Part shown: piece after piece, positions 43,528-52,666 of the stretch
How positions within the stretch are numbered: position 1 is the first letter of the stretch
Layout of the letters: every line of letters begins with the position of its first letter
NCBI GenBank assembly: GCA_015056575.1
Contig: SVGA01000014.1
Span: 29,083-93,082, forward strand
Direction: 5' to 3'
DNA length: 64,000 nucleotides
Origin: Butyrivibrio sp.
GTDB taxonomy: Bacteria; Bacillota; Clostridia; Lachnospirales; Lachnospiraceae
Position numbers and translations under genes: made by a program
Notes under the pieces: generated by a model
What the model was told of the DNA's origin: nothing
Database searches by the model: none
What the model saw: only the letters and a program-made list of their open reading frames with translations

Positions 43528-44790
43528 ATGGATGGAATGTTATCTCAGGATGAAATTAATGCTTTGTTAGCCGGTATGGATACTTCCGGTGGGGACGCTG
43601 CACCTGCAGATGCTCCTGTAGATTCAGGTATGGAGGCACCGGCGGAAGCTGCTGCCGCATCACCGCCTATAGGGGGAGGTTCTATTGATGAGACTCTTCT
43701 GACCGACACGGAGAAGGATGCCATTGGTGAAGTTGCCAATATCAGCATGGGATCTTCAGCAACGACGCTGTATTCTCTTGTTAACCAGAAGGTAAATATT
43801 ACAACTCCTCAGGTTGAGCTTGCCAACTGGGAGAACGTAATCGACAACTATGAAAGGCCCTGCGTTTTTATTCAGATCAAATATACCGTGGGTCTTGACG
43901 GAACCAATATCCTCATTCTGAAGGAACACGATGTTATGGTCATCACCGACCTTATGATGGGCGGTGACGGAACAAACACCGACGGTGAGATCGGAGAGCT
44001 TCAGCTGTCAGCTATCTCTGAGGCCATGAACCAGATGATGGGTGCTGCTGCAACGTCGCTTTCTACCATGATCAATCAGAAGGTTGATATCAGTCCGCCT
44101 CAGGCTACGCTTCTGGATATGATCAACAATGATCCTTCTGATATTGCGGAATTCCTTACCGGAACTTTTGTAAAGATCTCCTTCAAGATGCAGGTTGGAG
44201 AACTGGTGGATTCAACCCTTATGCAATTGTATCCCATCGACTTTGCAAAAGCTCTTAAGGATACTGTTATTACAGGTGATTCAGGAGCTTCAGAACCTGA
44301 GCCTGCACCCGCACCCGCTCCGGCGCCCGCTCCCGAGCCTATGCCTACACCTGCTCCGGCACCTATGCCTGCCATGGATCCTTCCATGATGGCACAGCCT
44401 ATGCCCCAGATGGGAATGCCGCAGATGGGTATGCCACAGATGGGTATGCCACAGATGGCTATGCCTCAGATGCAGATGACACCGCAGATGATGAATATGA
44501 ACATCCAGCCGGCCCAGTTCCAGACCTTCTCAGGCGGGACTACCATTATGGCAGGCGGAGAGAACATCGGAATCATCAAGGATGTGCCTCTTGAGGTTAC
44601 GGTTGAGCTTGGAAGAACAGCTAAGCCTATTTCAGATATTCTTGATTTTGCACCGGGCACCATCATTGAGCTTGACAAAGTTGCCGGTGAACCCGTGGAT
44701 GTATTGGTCAACGGTAAGTTTGTTGCCAAGGGAGAAGTTGTAGTTATCGAAGAAAGTTTTGGTGTACGTGTAACTGAGATTGTACAGTGA
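43528..44790 (+). CDS. fliY: Flagellar motor switch phosphatase FliY
   Basis: 420 residues: an N-terminal CheY-binding peptide LSQDEINALLAG, a CheC-type domain (about 60-245) with two complete phosphatase signatures (D-x3-E-x2-N...P in GEVANISMGS and S-x3-E-x2-N...P in SEAMNQMMGA), a Pro/Ala- then Met/Pro/Gln-rich linker (about 250-330), and a C-terminal FliN/SpoA domain (about 340-418). It dephosphorylates CheY-P at the switch and completes the C ring. The linker repeat is unusually Met-rich. No cheY follows it here. Confidence 0.94.
   Translation: MDGMLSQDEINALLAGMDTSGGDAAPADAPVDSGMEAPAEAAAASPPIGGGSIDETLLTDTEKDAIGEVANISMGSSATTLYSLVNQKVNITTPQVELANWENVIDNYERPCVFIQIKYTVGLDGTNILILKEHDVMVITDLMMGGDGTNTDGEIGELQLSAISEAMNQMMGAAATSLSTMINQKVDISPPQATLLDMINNDPSDIAEFLTGTFVKISFKMQVGELVDSTLMQLYPIDFAKALKDTVITGDSGASEPEPAPAPAPAPAPEPMPTPAPAPMPAMDPSMMAQPMPQMGMPQMGMPQMGMPQMAMPQMQMTPQMMNMNIQPAQFQTFSGGTTIMAGGENIGIIKDVPLEVTVELGRTAKPISDILDFAPGTIIELDKVAGEPVDVLVNGKFVAKGEVVVIEESFGVRVTEIVQ
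44404..44483 (+). repeat. GMPQM tandem coding repeat in fliY
   Basis: A 15-base unit encoding GMPQM occurs about four times in a row with minor changes, followed by related AMPQM and QMTPQM. It lies in the interdomain linker. Confidence 0.85.
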
Positions 44791-44811
44791 TTGGGGAGCA
44801 CATTCAGGGGA

Positions 44812-45147
44812 ATGAATTCTTATTTGCAGTTTGTGACTATGTTACTGGTATTCGTTGTTGTGCTGGCTGCCACATACTTTTTTACCAAGTGGATGGCAGG
44901 ATATCAAAAGGAAAAGACCAATGCCGATAACATAGAGATACTGGAAACAGCCAGGATCTCAACTACAAAATATATTCAGATCGTTCGGGTAGGACAGAAA
45001 TTCTTTGCCATTGCTGTGGGCAAGGATGAGGTAACACTTTTAGGGGATATATCCAAGGAGGACCTTGTTTTCAAGGAGGATGGACCTGAAGATACCTTAA
45101 ATTTCAAGGATATTCTTGAAAAATTTAAGAGTGAGAAAAAGAAGTAG
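44812..45147 (+). CDS. fliO: Flagellar biosynthetic protein FliO
   Basis: ATG 44812 chosen; GGGGAG lies 13 bases upstream. An in-frame TTG at 44791 would add 7 residues. 111 residues: one membrane helix (about 5-25), then a small cytoplasmic domain with the FliO pattern NIEILETARISTTKYIQIVR and VGQKFFAIAVG. It helps FliP assemble into the export gate. Position before fliP is canonical. Confidence 0.88.
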   Translation: MNSYLQFVTMLLVFVVVLAATYFFTKWMAGYQKEKTNADNIEILETARISTTKYIQIVRVGQKFFAIAVGKDEVTLLGDISKEDLVFKEDGPEDTLNFKDILEKFKSEKKK

Positions 45148-46092
45148 ATGAACAAAGGACGGGGAGTGTTTAAACTGGATAATTATGTCAGAAGACTTCT
45201 AAGGAAAGGGCTTTTTGCGGCCCTTGCCCTTCTTATTATGTTTTCTTTGCTTGCCTTTGCGACTCCTCTTACAGTAAAGGCTACGGAAAGCGTCGTTGTA
45301 GATACTACTCCCACGGATCCCACTACCGAAAGAGAATCTAATCTTACAGGAACAACAGACGAGAGAACCAATATAAACGACCCCGGATCCTCAGATGATC
45401 CCGATGATCTTAAAAAGCTTAATATTGCCAATACCGTGACCGTGACCTATGACAACGGAAATGGTTCTCTAAACGGTGCTTTGAGGATACTGATCACTTT
45501 GACTCTTATCGCTCTTGCGCCGACTTTGCTTGTTATGATGACTTCTTTTACAAGGATCATCGTAGCACTGCATTTTACCAGAACTGCCATCGGTACTCAG
45601 ACATCGCCCCCAAACCTGGTCATGATAGGTATCGCGTTGTTTATGACTCTTTTCATAATGCAGCCCACACTTACATCAGCTTATAACGATGCGGTCATTC
45701 CTTTTGAGAACGGTGATATGGACCAGCAGGAGTTTATGACTGAGGTTATGAAGCCCTTCAGACAGTTTATGTACGGTCAGACTCAGACCAAGGATGTAAG
45801 GCTCTTTATGCAGATAGACGGTATTGAATGGGACGGAGAGCTGGACAGCATTCCCAATGTGGTGCTGGTTCCGAGTTTCATTGTCAGCGAGCTTCGTACA
45901 GCATTTATTATCGGTTTCCTGATTTACATACCGTTTATAGTTATAGACATGGTTGTGGCATCGGTACTTATGAGTATGGGTATGATGATGCTGCCGCCTA
46001 CCACCATTTCACTGCCCTTTAAGATACTGTTGTTTGTGCTTGCGGACGGATGGAGCCTTATCATAGGCAATCTGGTTAAGTCCTTCTATTAG
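45148..46092 (+). CDS. fliP: Flagellar export gate protein FliP
   Basis: 314 residues from the ATG abutting the fliO stop; GTG 45166 with AAAGGACGGGG upstream is a credible alternative. A signal-like helix ends near residue 45, followed by an Asp/Thr/Pro-rich spacer of about 55 residues that most FliP proteins lack or have much shorter. The conserved core begins at ALAPTLLVMMTSFTRIIV and ends MMMLPPTTISLPFK. Forms the FliPQR gate of the type III export apparatus. Confidence 0.94.
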   Translation: MNKGRGVFKLDNYVRRLLRKGLFAALALLIMFSLLAFATPLTVKATESVVVDTTPTDPTTERESNLTGTTDERTNINDPGSSDDPDDLKKLNIANTVTVTYDNGNGSLNGALRILITLTLIALAPTLLVMMTSFTRIIVALHFTRTAIGTQTSPPNLVMIGIALFMTLFIMQPTLTSAYNDAVIPFENGDMDQQEFMTEVMKPFRQFMYGQTQTKDVRLFMQIDGIEWDGELDSIPNVVLVPSFIVSELRTAFIIGFLIYIPFIVIDMVVASVLMSMGMMMLPPTTISLPFKILLFVLADGWSLIIGNLVKSFY

Positions 46093-46109
46093 CAGGGAGG
46101 GGGTAAGAG

Positions 46110-46382
46110 ATGATCACTTTAGCGGATATCAATCAGATAATGAGGGATGCGCTTTTTCTTATTATCCAGATGTCACTTCCGGTACTTTTGACTTCCATGA
46201 TCATAGGCCTTGTGATTTCCATCTTTCAGACCGTTACGTCCATTCAGGAGCAGACTCTGACCTTCGTACCTAAGGTTATCGGAGTGTTCATGATGATAAT
46301 GCTTATCGGAAACTGGATGCTGACGCAGCTGTCCGGATATATCACAAATCTCTGGTCGGATTTCTCCAAGTATGTGCGCTAG
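46110..46382 (+). CDS. fliQ: Flagellar export gate protein FliQ
   Basis: 90 residues, two membrane helices, family pattern SLPVLLTSMIIGLVISIFQT and QEQTLTFVPK. RBS AGGGAGGGGG. Subunit of the export gate. Length and position are normal. Confidence 0.95.
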   Translation: MITLADINQIMRDALFLIIQMSLPVLLTSMIIGLVISIFQTVTSIQEQTLTFVPKVIGVFMMIMLIGNWMLTQLSGYITNLWSDFSKYVR

Positions 46383-46391
46383 GAGAATACT

Positions 46392-47177
46392 ATGATAGAT
46401 TACAGCTTCAGCTACGGCGATCTTGAAGTTTATCTGCTTATTGTCGTTAGGATAATGTCTTTTATATTTGTATGTCCTTTCTTTGGCGGTACCCAGACCC
46501 CGAATGTGGTCAAGATCGGCTATGGACTAATGATTTCGGTGCTTCTTTACGGCGCGGTTCCCTTTTACCCGCCGGATTACAATACGGTAGCGGGCTATGC
46601 GGTTATTGTCCTCAAGGAGGCCATGGTAGGACTTGTTATAGGACTATCTGTCCTTTTGTGTAACCAGATAGCGGCCTTTGCAGGAACTATCACGGATATG
46701 CAGATAGGACTTTCCATGGTGAGTATGTTTGACAGCTCCACCAATCAGCAGGTAACGATAACCGGCTCCCTTTATACCCAGTTCCTTACAGTTGCTCTTA
46801 TACTTACGGGGATGTATCAGTTTATACTAAGGGCGCTGGTGGACAGTTTTACCCTGATACCCATAAACGGGGCAGTTATTCACCCGGACAGGATGCTTCA
46901 GGCTATTCTGGATTTTACCAAAGACTACATGGTCATCGGATTCAGAATATGCCTTCCGATATTTATCATTACTTTTACGACCAATGTCATTTTGGGTGTA
47001 CTTGCCAAGGTGTCACCTCAGATGAACATGTTCTCGGTTGGTATTCAGATCAAGATCGTTATTGGTCTTGTGATTATGTTTTTTACAGTTGCAATGATGA
47101 ATCAGGCGGTGAACTTTATCTTTATCAACATAAAGGAGCTGATAACCGACTTTGTATACAGCTTGCAGGGCGGATGA
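46392..47177 (+). CDS. fliR: Flagellar export gate protein FliR
   Basis: 261 residues, six or so membrane helices; FVCPFFGGTQTPNVVKIGYG and GLSMVSMFDSSTNQQ are recognisable FliR stretches. Starts 9 bases after fliQ and runs into the flhB start region. Confidence 0.94.
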   Translation: MIDYSFSYGDLEVYLLIVVRIMSFIFVCPFFGGTQTPNVVKIGYGLMISVLLYGAVPFYPPDYNTVAGYAVIVLKEAMVGLVIGLSVLLCNQIAAFAGTITDMQIGLSMVSMFDSSTNQQVTITGSLYTQFLTVALILTGMYQFILRALVDSFTLIPINGAVIHPDRMLQAILDFTKDYMVIGFRICLPIFIITFTTNVILGVLAKVSPQMNMFSVGIQIKIVIGLVIMFFTVAMMNQAVNFIFINIKELITDFVYSLQGG

Positions 47178-48300
47178 TGAATCCGGATTACTAATTAAAT
47201 ATAACCTGCAGTTCTTTGCTGAAGATGCCAACGGCGCCGAGAAATCTGAGGAGCCTACATCCAAGAAGCTGGACGATGCCCGTAAAGAAGGCCAGGTTGC
47301 CAAGAGCCAGGAGGTTGCTACAGCCTTTTCACTGATGGCTCTGTTTGTGATACTTAGGGTTGGCTACGGATTTATAGGAACCAACTTCCAAAATCTTTTC
47401 AGCAGGATATACAACAATATCCCAAATGTAGCCAGGACCTATGACGGCTATATTCCCGTAGATCTGCTGCGGAGCCTTTTGACAAATGCCATTTTGACAA
47501 TGATCCTTATTTCGGCTCCTTTTTTTATCATAGCTTTTATTATTGCCTTTGTAAGCGACCTTGTTCAGGTTGGCTTTAAGCCTACCAGCAAACCTCTGCA
47601 GCCAAAGCTTTCAAAGCTTAATCCCATTTCGGGAATGAAAAAGATCTTTTCCGCAAGAAAGATCTTCGAACTGGGGAAGTCAATCCTGAAGCTTGTTGTA
47701 ATGGCGGCGGTGATATACAGCTTTTTTTCCGGAAGGACAGAATCCATTTATCTTCTGTATGACATACCGCTTAAACAGGCCATTGGGCTTATGGGTTCAC
47801 TGATCATTGATCTCGGAATACGCCTGGCTGCTGCATATCTTATTATTGCGGCGATAGACCTTATTTATCAGCGCAGGAAGTTCCACAAGGATATGATGAT
47901 GACCAAGCAGGAGGTTAAGGATGAGTTCAAGAATTCCGAAGGAGATCCTGCTGTTAAGGGCGCTCAGAAGCGTAGGATGATGGAGGCTTCAAGGCGAAGG
48001 ATGATGCAGCAGCTGCCTGAGGCAGACGTTGTCATCACAAACCCTACTCACTTTGCGGTTGCCATAAAGTATGATGCGGATGAGAACGATGCGCCTGTAG
48101 TTGTTGCCAAGGGTGCGGATTATCTGGCACAGAAGATCAAGGAAATAGCCAGAGAGAACGATGTTGAGATTGTTGAGAACAAACCTCTTGCCAGGATGCT
48201 TTACACCAATGTGGAAGTGGGCGAGCTGGTACCGCCTGAGCTCTATAAGGCGGTGGCTGAAGTTCTTGCATATGTATATCACTTAAAGGGTAAAGTCTGA
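47152..48300 (+). CDS. flhB: Flagellar export switch protein FlhB, start uncertain
   Basis: Family similarity begins at LIKYNLQFFAED, but the frame has no ATG or GTG before it. Options are TTG 47152 (AAAGGAG 13 bases upstream, 26-base overlap with fliR), or ATT 47194 directly after a mini-ORF ATGATGAATCCGGATTACTAA (47174-47194). One extra base in TAC|TAA would join that mini-ORF to FlhB as MMNPDYLIKYN, so a 1-base deletion or a sequencing error is possible. The rest is normal: four helices, a cytoplasmic domain with the autocleavage motif NPTH (48040-48051). Switches export from hook to filament substrates together with FliK. Confidence 0.9.
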   Translation: MYTACRADDESGLLIKYNLQFFAEDANGAEKSEEPTSKKLDDARKEGQVAKSQEVATAFSLMALFVILRVGYGFIGTNFQNLFSRIYNNIPNVARTYDGYIPVDLLRSLLTNAILTMILISAPFFIIAFIIAFVSDLVQVGFKPTSKPLQPKLSKLNPISGMKKIFSARKIFELGKSILKLVVMAAVIYSFFSGRTESIYLLYDIPLKQAIGLMGSLIIDLGIRLAAAYLIIAAIDLIYQRRKFHKDMMMTKQEVKDEFKNSEGDPAVKGAQKRRMMEASRRRMMQQLPEADVVITNPTHFAVAIKYDADENDAPVVVAKGADYLAQKIKEIARENDVEIVENKPLARMLYTNVEVGELVPPELYKAVAEVLAYVYHLKGKV

Positions 48301-48340
48301 CCCTTTGGCAATAGTTTACTAAACCGAAAGGAGGATAATG

Positions 48341-50398
48341 ATGGATCTTAGTAAAATCAAGGATCGTGTATTTGATTATGGTCTGGCTCTTTACATTGTG
48401 GCTGCTGTTGTCATGCTCATTATTCCTCTGCCGGACTGGCTTTTGGATATACTTTTGGCCTTTGATATGTCACTTTCCTTCGTGATCATGTTTACGGCAA
48501 TGTTTGCAACTGAAGTACTGCAGATGTCTTTTTTCCCGACAGTGCTTTTGTTCACCACAATATTCAGAATCGCGCTGAACGTATCCTCCACGAGGCTTAT
48601 CCTTACACAGGGCAGTGCCGGACAGGTTATCGAGGTGTTCGGTTCCTTCGTTGGAGGCGGCGACCTTATTGTCGGAGCAATTGTCTATATCATCCTTATC
48701 ATCGTTCAGCTGATGGTTATCAACAAAGGTTCCGAGCGTGTTGCTGAAGTATCGGCAAGATTTACACTGGATGCTATGCCCGGTAAACAGATGGCTATCG
48801 ATGCTGACCTTAACACCGGTGCGATAACAGATGCAGAGGCCAAGAATCGAAGAGAGAAGATCCAGGAAGAGGCCAGCTTCTTCGGAGCCATGGACGGTGC
48901 CACCAAGTACGTAAAGGGAGACTCCACTGCGGGTCTTATCATCACAGCTGTCAACCTGATAGGCGGTATCGCTATGGGTGTTTTAAGACAGGGAATGGAC
49001 GTCAATACAGCCATCAACACATATTCAATCCTGACAATGGGTGACGGACTTGTAAGTTCGATACCTTCCCTGATGATCTCAATGTCAACAGGTATCCTTG
49101 TTACGAAGGGGTCAAAAGAGGCAGATTTCGGACATGCACTTATCGGTCAGCTTTTCGGTACGGCCAAGACTCTTTATCTTGTGGGCGGCGTAGTGGCCGG
49201 CCTTGGTATTTTTTCACCGCTTCCAACCATCCTGTATGTTACCTTTGGCGCGGCTTTCATCGTTCTTGGAAGGATCACCAGCCAGACCATGGAAGAGGTT
49301 GCTGTTGAGGGAGAGGTGGCAACCCCTGAGGAACAGGAGGCTGAAGAGATAAGACAGCCGGAAAATGTTACCAGCCTCTTACAGGTTGATCCCATTGAGC
49401 TTGAGTTTGGATACGGTATCATTCCGCTGGCTGATGTAAATCAGGGCGGTGACCTTCTGGACCGAGTTGTTATGATCAGACGTCAGGTGGCCCTGGAGCT
49501 TGGAACCGTGGTTCCGATCATCAGATTGCGTGACAATATTCAGTTGAATCCCAATCAATATATCATTAAAATTAAAGGTATACAGGTCAGTGACGGAGAA
49601 ATTCTCTTTGACCACTATATGGCCATGAATCCCGGACATGTTGAGGAAGAGATAACAGGTATTCCCACAGTTGAGCCTTCCTTCCATCTTCCTGCCACCT
49701 GGATCACGGAAGGCCAGAGGGAGAGAGCGGAAAGCCTTGGTTACACCGTTGTAGACCCGCCTTCCATTATCGCTACACATCTTACGGAGATCATAAGGGA
49801 GCACATTGCAGAGCTCCTTACAAGACAGGATGTTCAGAACCTTGTGGACAATCTTCGGGAGAACAATCCTGCGCTGGTGGACGAGCTTGTGCCTAAGCTC
49901 ATGAGTCTTGGTGAGATCGAGAAAGTTCTTCAGAACCTCCTTAGCGAGGGTATATCAATCAGAGATCTTGTCACTATATTTGAGACTTTGGCGGATTTTG
50001 CACCTTCAACCCATGACCCTGATATTCTTACGGAGTACGTGCGCCAGAGCCTTAAGAGAGCCATATCCAGTAAGTACTTTGTTCCCGGTGAAACTACCAG
50101 TGTAGTTACCCTGGATCCCAAGATAGAGCAGGAGATCATGAGCAGTATCAAGCAGACCGAGACCGGTGCATACTTGACTCTTGATCCCGCAAGGACCAAG
50201 TCGATCCTTACCGCTGTCGGGGAGCAGGTAAGAAAGCTGGAGGATTCCGGAAGAATGGCCATCATAATGGCATCCCCCATTGTGAGGATGTATTTCAAGA
50301 AGATGACCCAGGATTATTACAAAGATCTTATTGTAATATCCTATAATGAAGTAGAACCGACTATCGAATTACAATCTGTGGGGATGGTAACTGCATAG
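48341..50398 (+). CDS. flhA: Flagellar export apparatus protein FlhA
   Basis: ATG 48341 has the better spacing to AAAGGAGG; ATG 48338 is directly before it. About 685 residues: eight membrane helices in the first 320 with RIALNVSSTRLIL and the FHIPEP-like region around VSARFTLDAMPGKQMAIDAD, then a large cytoplasmic domain that docks chaperone-substrate complexes. Length is normal. Confidence 0.96.
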   Translation: MDLSKIKDRVFDYGLALYIVAAVVMLIIPLPDWLLDILLAFDMSLSFVIMFTAMFATEVLQMSFFPTVLLFTTIFRIALNVSSTRLILTQGSAGQVIEVFGSFVGGGDLIVGAIVYIILIIVQLMVINKGSERVAEVSARFTLDAMPGKQMAIDADLNTGAITDAEAKNRREKIQEEASFFGAMDGATKYVKGDSTAGLIITAVNLIGGIAMGVLRQGMDVNTAINTYSILTMGDGLVSSIPSLMISMSTGILVTKGSKEADFGHALIGQLFGTAKTLYLVGGVVAGLGIFSPLPTILYVTFGAAFIVLGRITSQTMEEVAVEGEVATPEEQEAEEIRQPENVTSLLQVDPIELEFGYGIIPLADVNQGGDLLDRVVMIRRQVALELGTVVPIIRLRDNIQLNPNQYIIKIKGIQVSDGEILFDHYMAMNPGHVEEEITGIPTVEPSFHLPATWITEGQRERAESLGYTVVDPPSIIATHLTEIIREHIAELLTRQDVQNLVDNLRENNPALVDELVPKLMSLGEIEKVLQNLLSEGISIRDLVTIFETLADFAPSTHDPDILTEYVRQSLKRAISSKYFVPGETTSVVTLDPKIEQEIMSSIKQTETGAYLTLDPARTKSILTAVGEQVRKLEDSGRMAIIMASPIVRMYFKKMTQDYYKDLIVISYNEVEPTIELQSVGMVTA

Positions 50399-50399
50399 T

Positions 50400-51674
50400 A
50401 TGATTATCAAAAAGTATGTTGGAAAAACTGAGAGTGAGGCTACGGAAGAGGCCAAGAGGGAGCTGGGACAGAACATTGTGGTTATGAATGTGCGCCCGGC
50501 TAAAAAGAGCGGATTCTTTTCCTTCTTCCAGGCACAGAAGATTGAAGTGACCGTGGCGCTTGAAGAGGAGTCGGAGAAGCCTGTAAGGACGTACTCTCCG
50601 GACAAGAATGTTAAGCCTGTGGGCAGAACCGGTCCTGCTTCGGATTCCGGCCAGAGAGACACGATCATAGCTTCCAGTAACGGAAGCGCACTCAGACCTG
50701 CGGCGGATGTCAAGGATGAAAACAGCGCCATAGAAGAGAAACTGGACAATCTGTCAAACCTTCTGGAAAAGAGCTTTCTTAAGACCGAGAAGGAAGAGAT
50801 CAAGCCTCACGAAAAAAGCACAGCCGAACCGGAAGAGACTGTTCCAAAGCCGGCTCCCTCTGCTGAGGTTTCCGAGGAGACACTCTCCTTCATTAAATTA
50901 TTGTATAATACTCTCATAGAGAATGAAGTGGACGAAATTTACGTCAACCAGCTGACGGATGAGGTGGAGAAGATCAGCAAACCCGGGCTTCCCTTTGACT
51001 ACGCCCTCGCCAATGTCTACCAGAAAATGGTGCTGAAATTCGGTAAATCAGAGCCCATTGATATAAACGCAGAGGGTCCAAGAGCGGAGATTTTCATAGG
51101 ACCCACCGGTGTTGGTAAGACCACTACCATAGCCAAGCTGGCAACGGAGCTTCGCATCAATCAGAAAAAGAAAGTAGCCCTGCTGACGGTGGATACCTAT
51201 CGAATCGCAGCGGCCGAGCAGCTTCGGACCTATGCTTCAATCCTGGAGATCCCCTTCAGGGTCATCTATTCTGTGGAAGAGATGAGGCAGGCTGCCGAAG
51301 ACTTTAAGGACTATGATTTTATCATGGTGGATACTGCGGGGCATTCCCTTCACAACGAAGAACTCAAGCAGGGGGTTGAATCCTTTATACGTACCCTTGA
51401 GGATGTGATGGAATGTGAGAACTATCTTGTGCTCTCAGCCACTACCAAGTACAGAGATCTTATTGAGATAGCTGATGCTTATTCGGAAATGGTGGCCTAC
51501 AAGCTGATCTTTACCAAGATGGACGAGACGGGAGCCAAGGGAAATCTGTACAATATCAGGATACATACAGGGTCGCCGATCGCGTATATCACCAACGGCC
51601 AGAATGTACCTGATGACATCGCTGTTTTTGATGCACAGCGTATCGTTAAGAATTTATTGGGTGGAAAGAGTTAA
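50400..51674 (+). CDS. flhF: SRP-family GTPase FlhF
   Basis: 424 residues. N-terminal B domain with low-complexity linker (1-200), then the NG domain: FIGPTGVGKTTTIAKLA (G1, near 231-247), VDTYRIAAAEQLR, MVDTAGHS and FTKMDETGAKG. Sets flagellar number and position with FlhG. The DTAGRS of many relatives is DTAGHS here. Starts 1 base after flhA. Confidence 0.94.
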   Translation: MIIKKYVGKTESEATEEAKRELGQNIVVMNVRPAKKSGFFSFFQAQKIEVTVALEEESEKPVRTYSPDKNVKPVGRTGPASDSGQRDTIIASSNGSALRPAADVKDENSAIEEKLDNLSNLLEKSFLKTEKEEIKPHEKSTAEPEETVPKPAPSAEVSEETLSFIKLLYNTLIENEVDEIYVNQLTDEVEKISKPGLPFDYALANVYQKMVLKFGKSEPIDINAEGPRAEIFIGPTGVGKTTTIAKLATELRINQKKKVALLTVDTYRIAAAEQLRTYASILEIPFRVIYSVEEMRQAAEDFKDYDFIMVDTAGHSLHNEELKQGVESFIRTLEDVMECENYLVLSATTKYRDLIEIADAYSEMVAYKLIFTKMDETGAKGNLYNIRIHTGSPIAYITNGQNVPDDIAVFDAQRIVKNLLGGKS

Positions 51675-51691
51675 TTGTTGGGTAATCTTAT

Positions 51692-52624
51692 ATGGATCAG
51701 GCTACACAGTTAAGAAATATTATCAAAAACTCCGGCATGCCTCAAAGACCGCTTGCCAGGATCATTACGGTGACCAGTGGCAAGGGCGGTGTCGGCAAAT
51801 CCAATGTGGCAATTAATCTGGCGGTGCAGTTCAGAAAGATGGGCAAAAGAGTCATCATTCTTGATGCAGACTTTGGACTGGCCAATATTGAGATCATGTT
51901 CGGAACAATACCGAAGCACAATTTAAGCGATCTTATCTATCAGGGCAAGAATATAAAGGATATCATTACCTGGGGGCCGGAGGGCATAGGCTTTATTTCC
52001 GGAGGATCCGGTATTTCCGGCATGTACAATCTAAGCCGTGATTATCTTGTCTATATCATCGTCAATCTGGCCGAACTTGATGCCATTGCTGATATAATAA
52101 TAGTGGACACAGGCGCCGGCATTTCCAGTGCAGTTATGGAGTTCCTTGTGGCCAGTGGTGAGATAATTCTGGTTACCACACCGGAGCCCACCTCCATTAC
52201 AGATTCATATTCACTGCTCAAGGCGCTTAATCAGTCTCCAAGATTTTCCAGGGAAAATACCAAGGTCAAGGTGGTTTCAAACAGGGTATCCTCGGATGAT
52301 GAAGGACAACAGCTCTTTAACAAGCTTAATGCGGTTGTTGCCCGGTATCTTAAGCTACCCCTTACGTACATGGGTGCAATTCCGCAGGATCAGATGCTCG
52401 CAAGAAGTGTTATGCAGCAGTCGCCGGTTTCTTTGCAATATCCCAACGCCAAGTCTGTGAGAGCATTTGAGAACATTGCAGGCCAGCTTATGAATCCCGG
52501 AGATGTGACAGAAGTCAAGCAAAGAGGTATGGCTGCATTCTTTTCCCATATCATCACAGGAAGGAAGCTCAGCAGTGCCCAGATTCCTTCTAATCAAACA
52601 ACTTCACCGGCAGCACCAAATTAG
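51692..52624 (+). CDS. flhG: MinD-like ATPase FlhG
   Basis: 310 residues, deviant Walker A SGKGGVGKSNVAINLA (about 28-43), the LDADFGLANIEIMFG switch stretch and VDTGAGIS. Regulates FlhF and C-ring assembly. The N-terminal LRNIIKNSG helix resembles the FlhF-activating segment of FlhG. Confidence 0.93.
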   Translation: MDQATQLRNIIKNSGMPQRPLARIITVTSGKGGVGKSNVAINLAVQFRKMGKRVIILDADFGLANIEIMFGTIPKHNLSDLIYQGKNIKDIITWGPEGIGFISGGSGISGMYNLSRDYLVYIIVNLAELDAIADIIIVDTGAGISSAVMEFLVASGEIILVTTPEPTSITDSYSLLKALNQSPRFSRENTKVKVVSNRVSSDDEGQQLFNKLNAVVARYLKLPLTYMGAIPQDQMLARSVMQQSPVSLQYPNAKSVRAFENIAGQLMNPGDVTEVKQRGMAAFFSHIITGRKLSSAQIPSNQTTSPAAPN

Positions 52625-52632
52625 GGTATAAT
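52603..52632 (+). promoter_or_regulatory. Candidate internal SigA promoter before the PilZ gene
   Basis: TTCACC (52603-52608), 18-nt spacer, perfect TATAAT (52627-52632), overlapping the end of flhG. Only the -10 is strong. Confidence 0.4.
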
Positions 52633-52666
52633 ACTATTATATAAATGATTGGAGAAAACTTATCAC

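Noticed and set aside
44404..44483. CRISPR-like or mobile repeat
   Set aside because: The 15-base units are contiguous and in frame with fliY; this is a coding repeat. No spacer structure exists here or elsewhere in the window.
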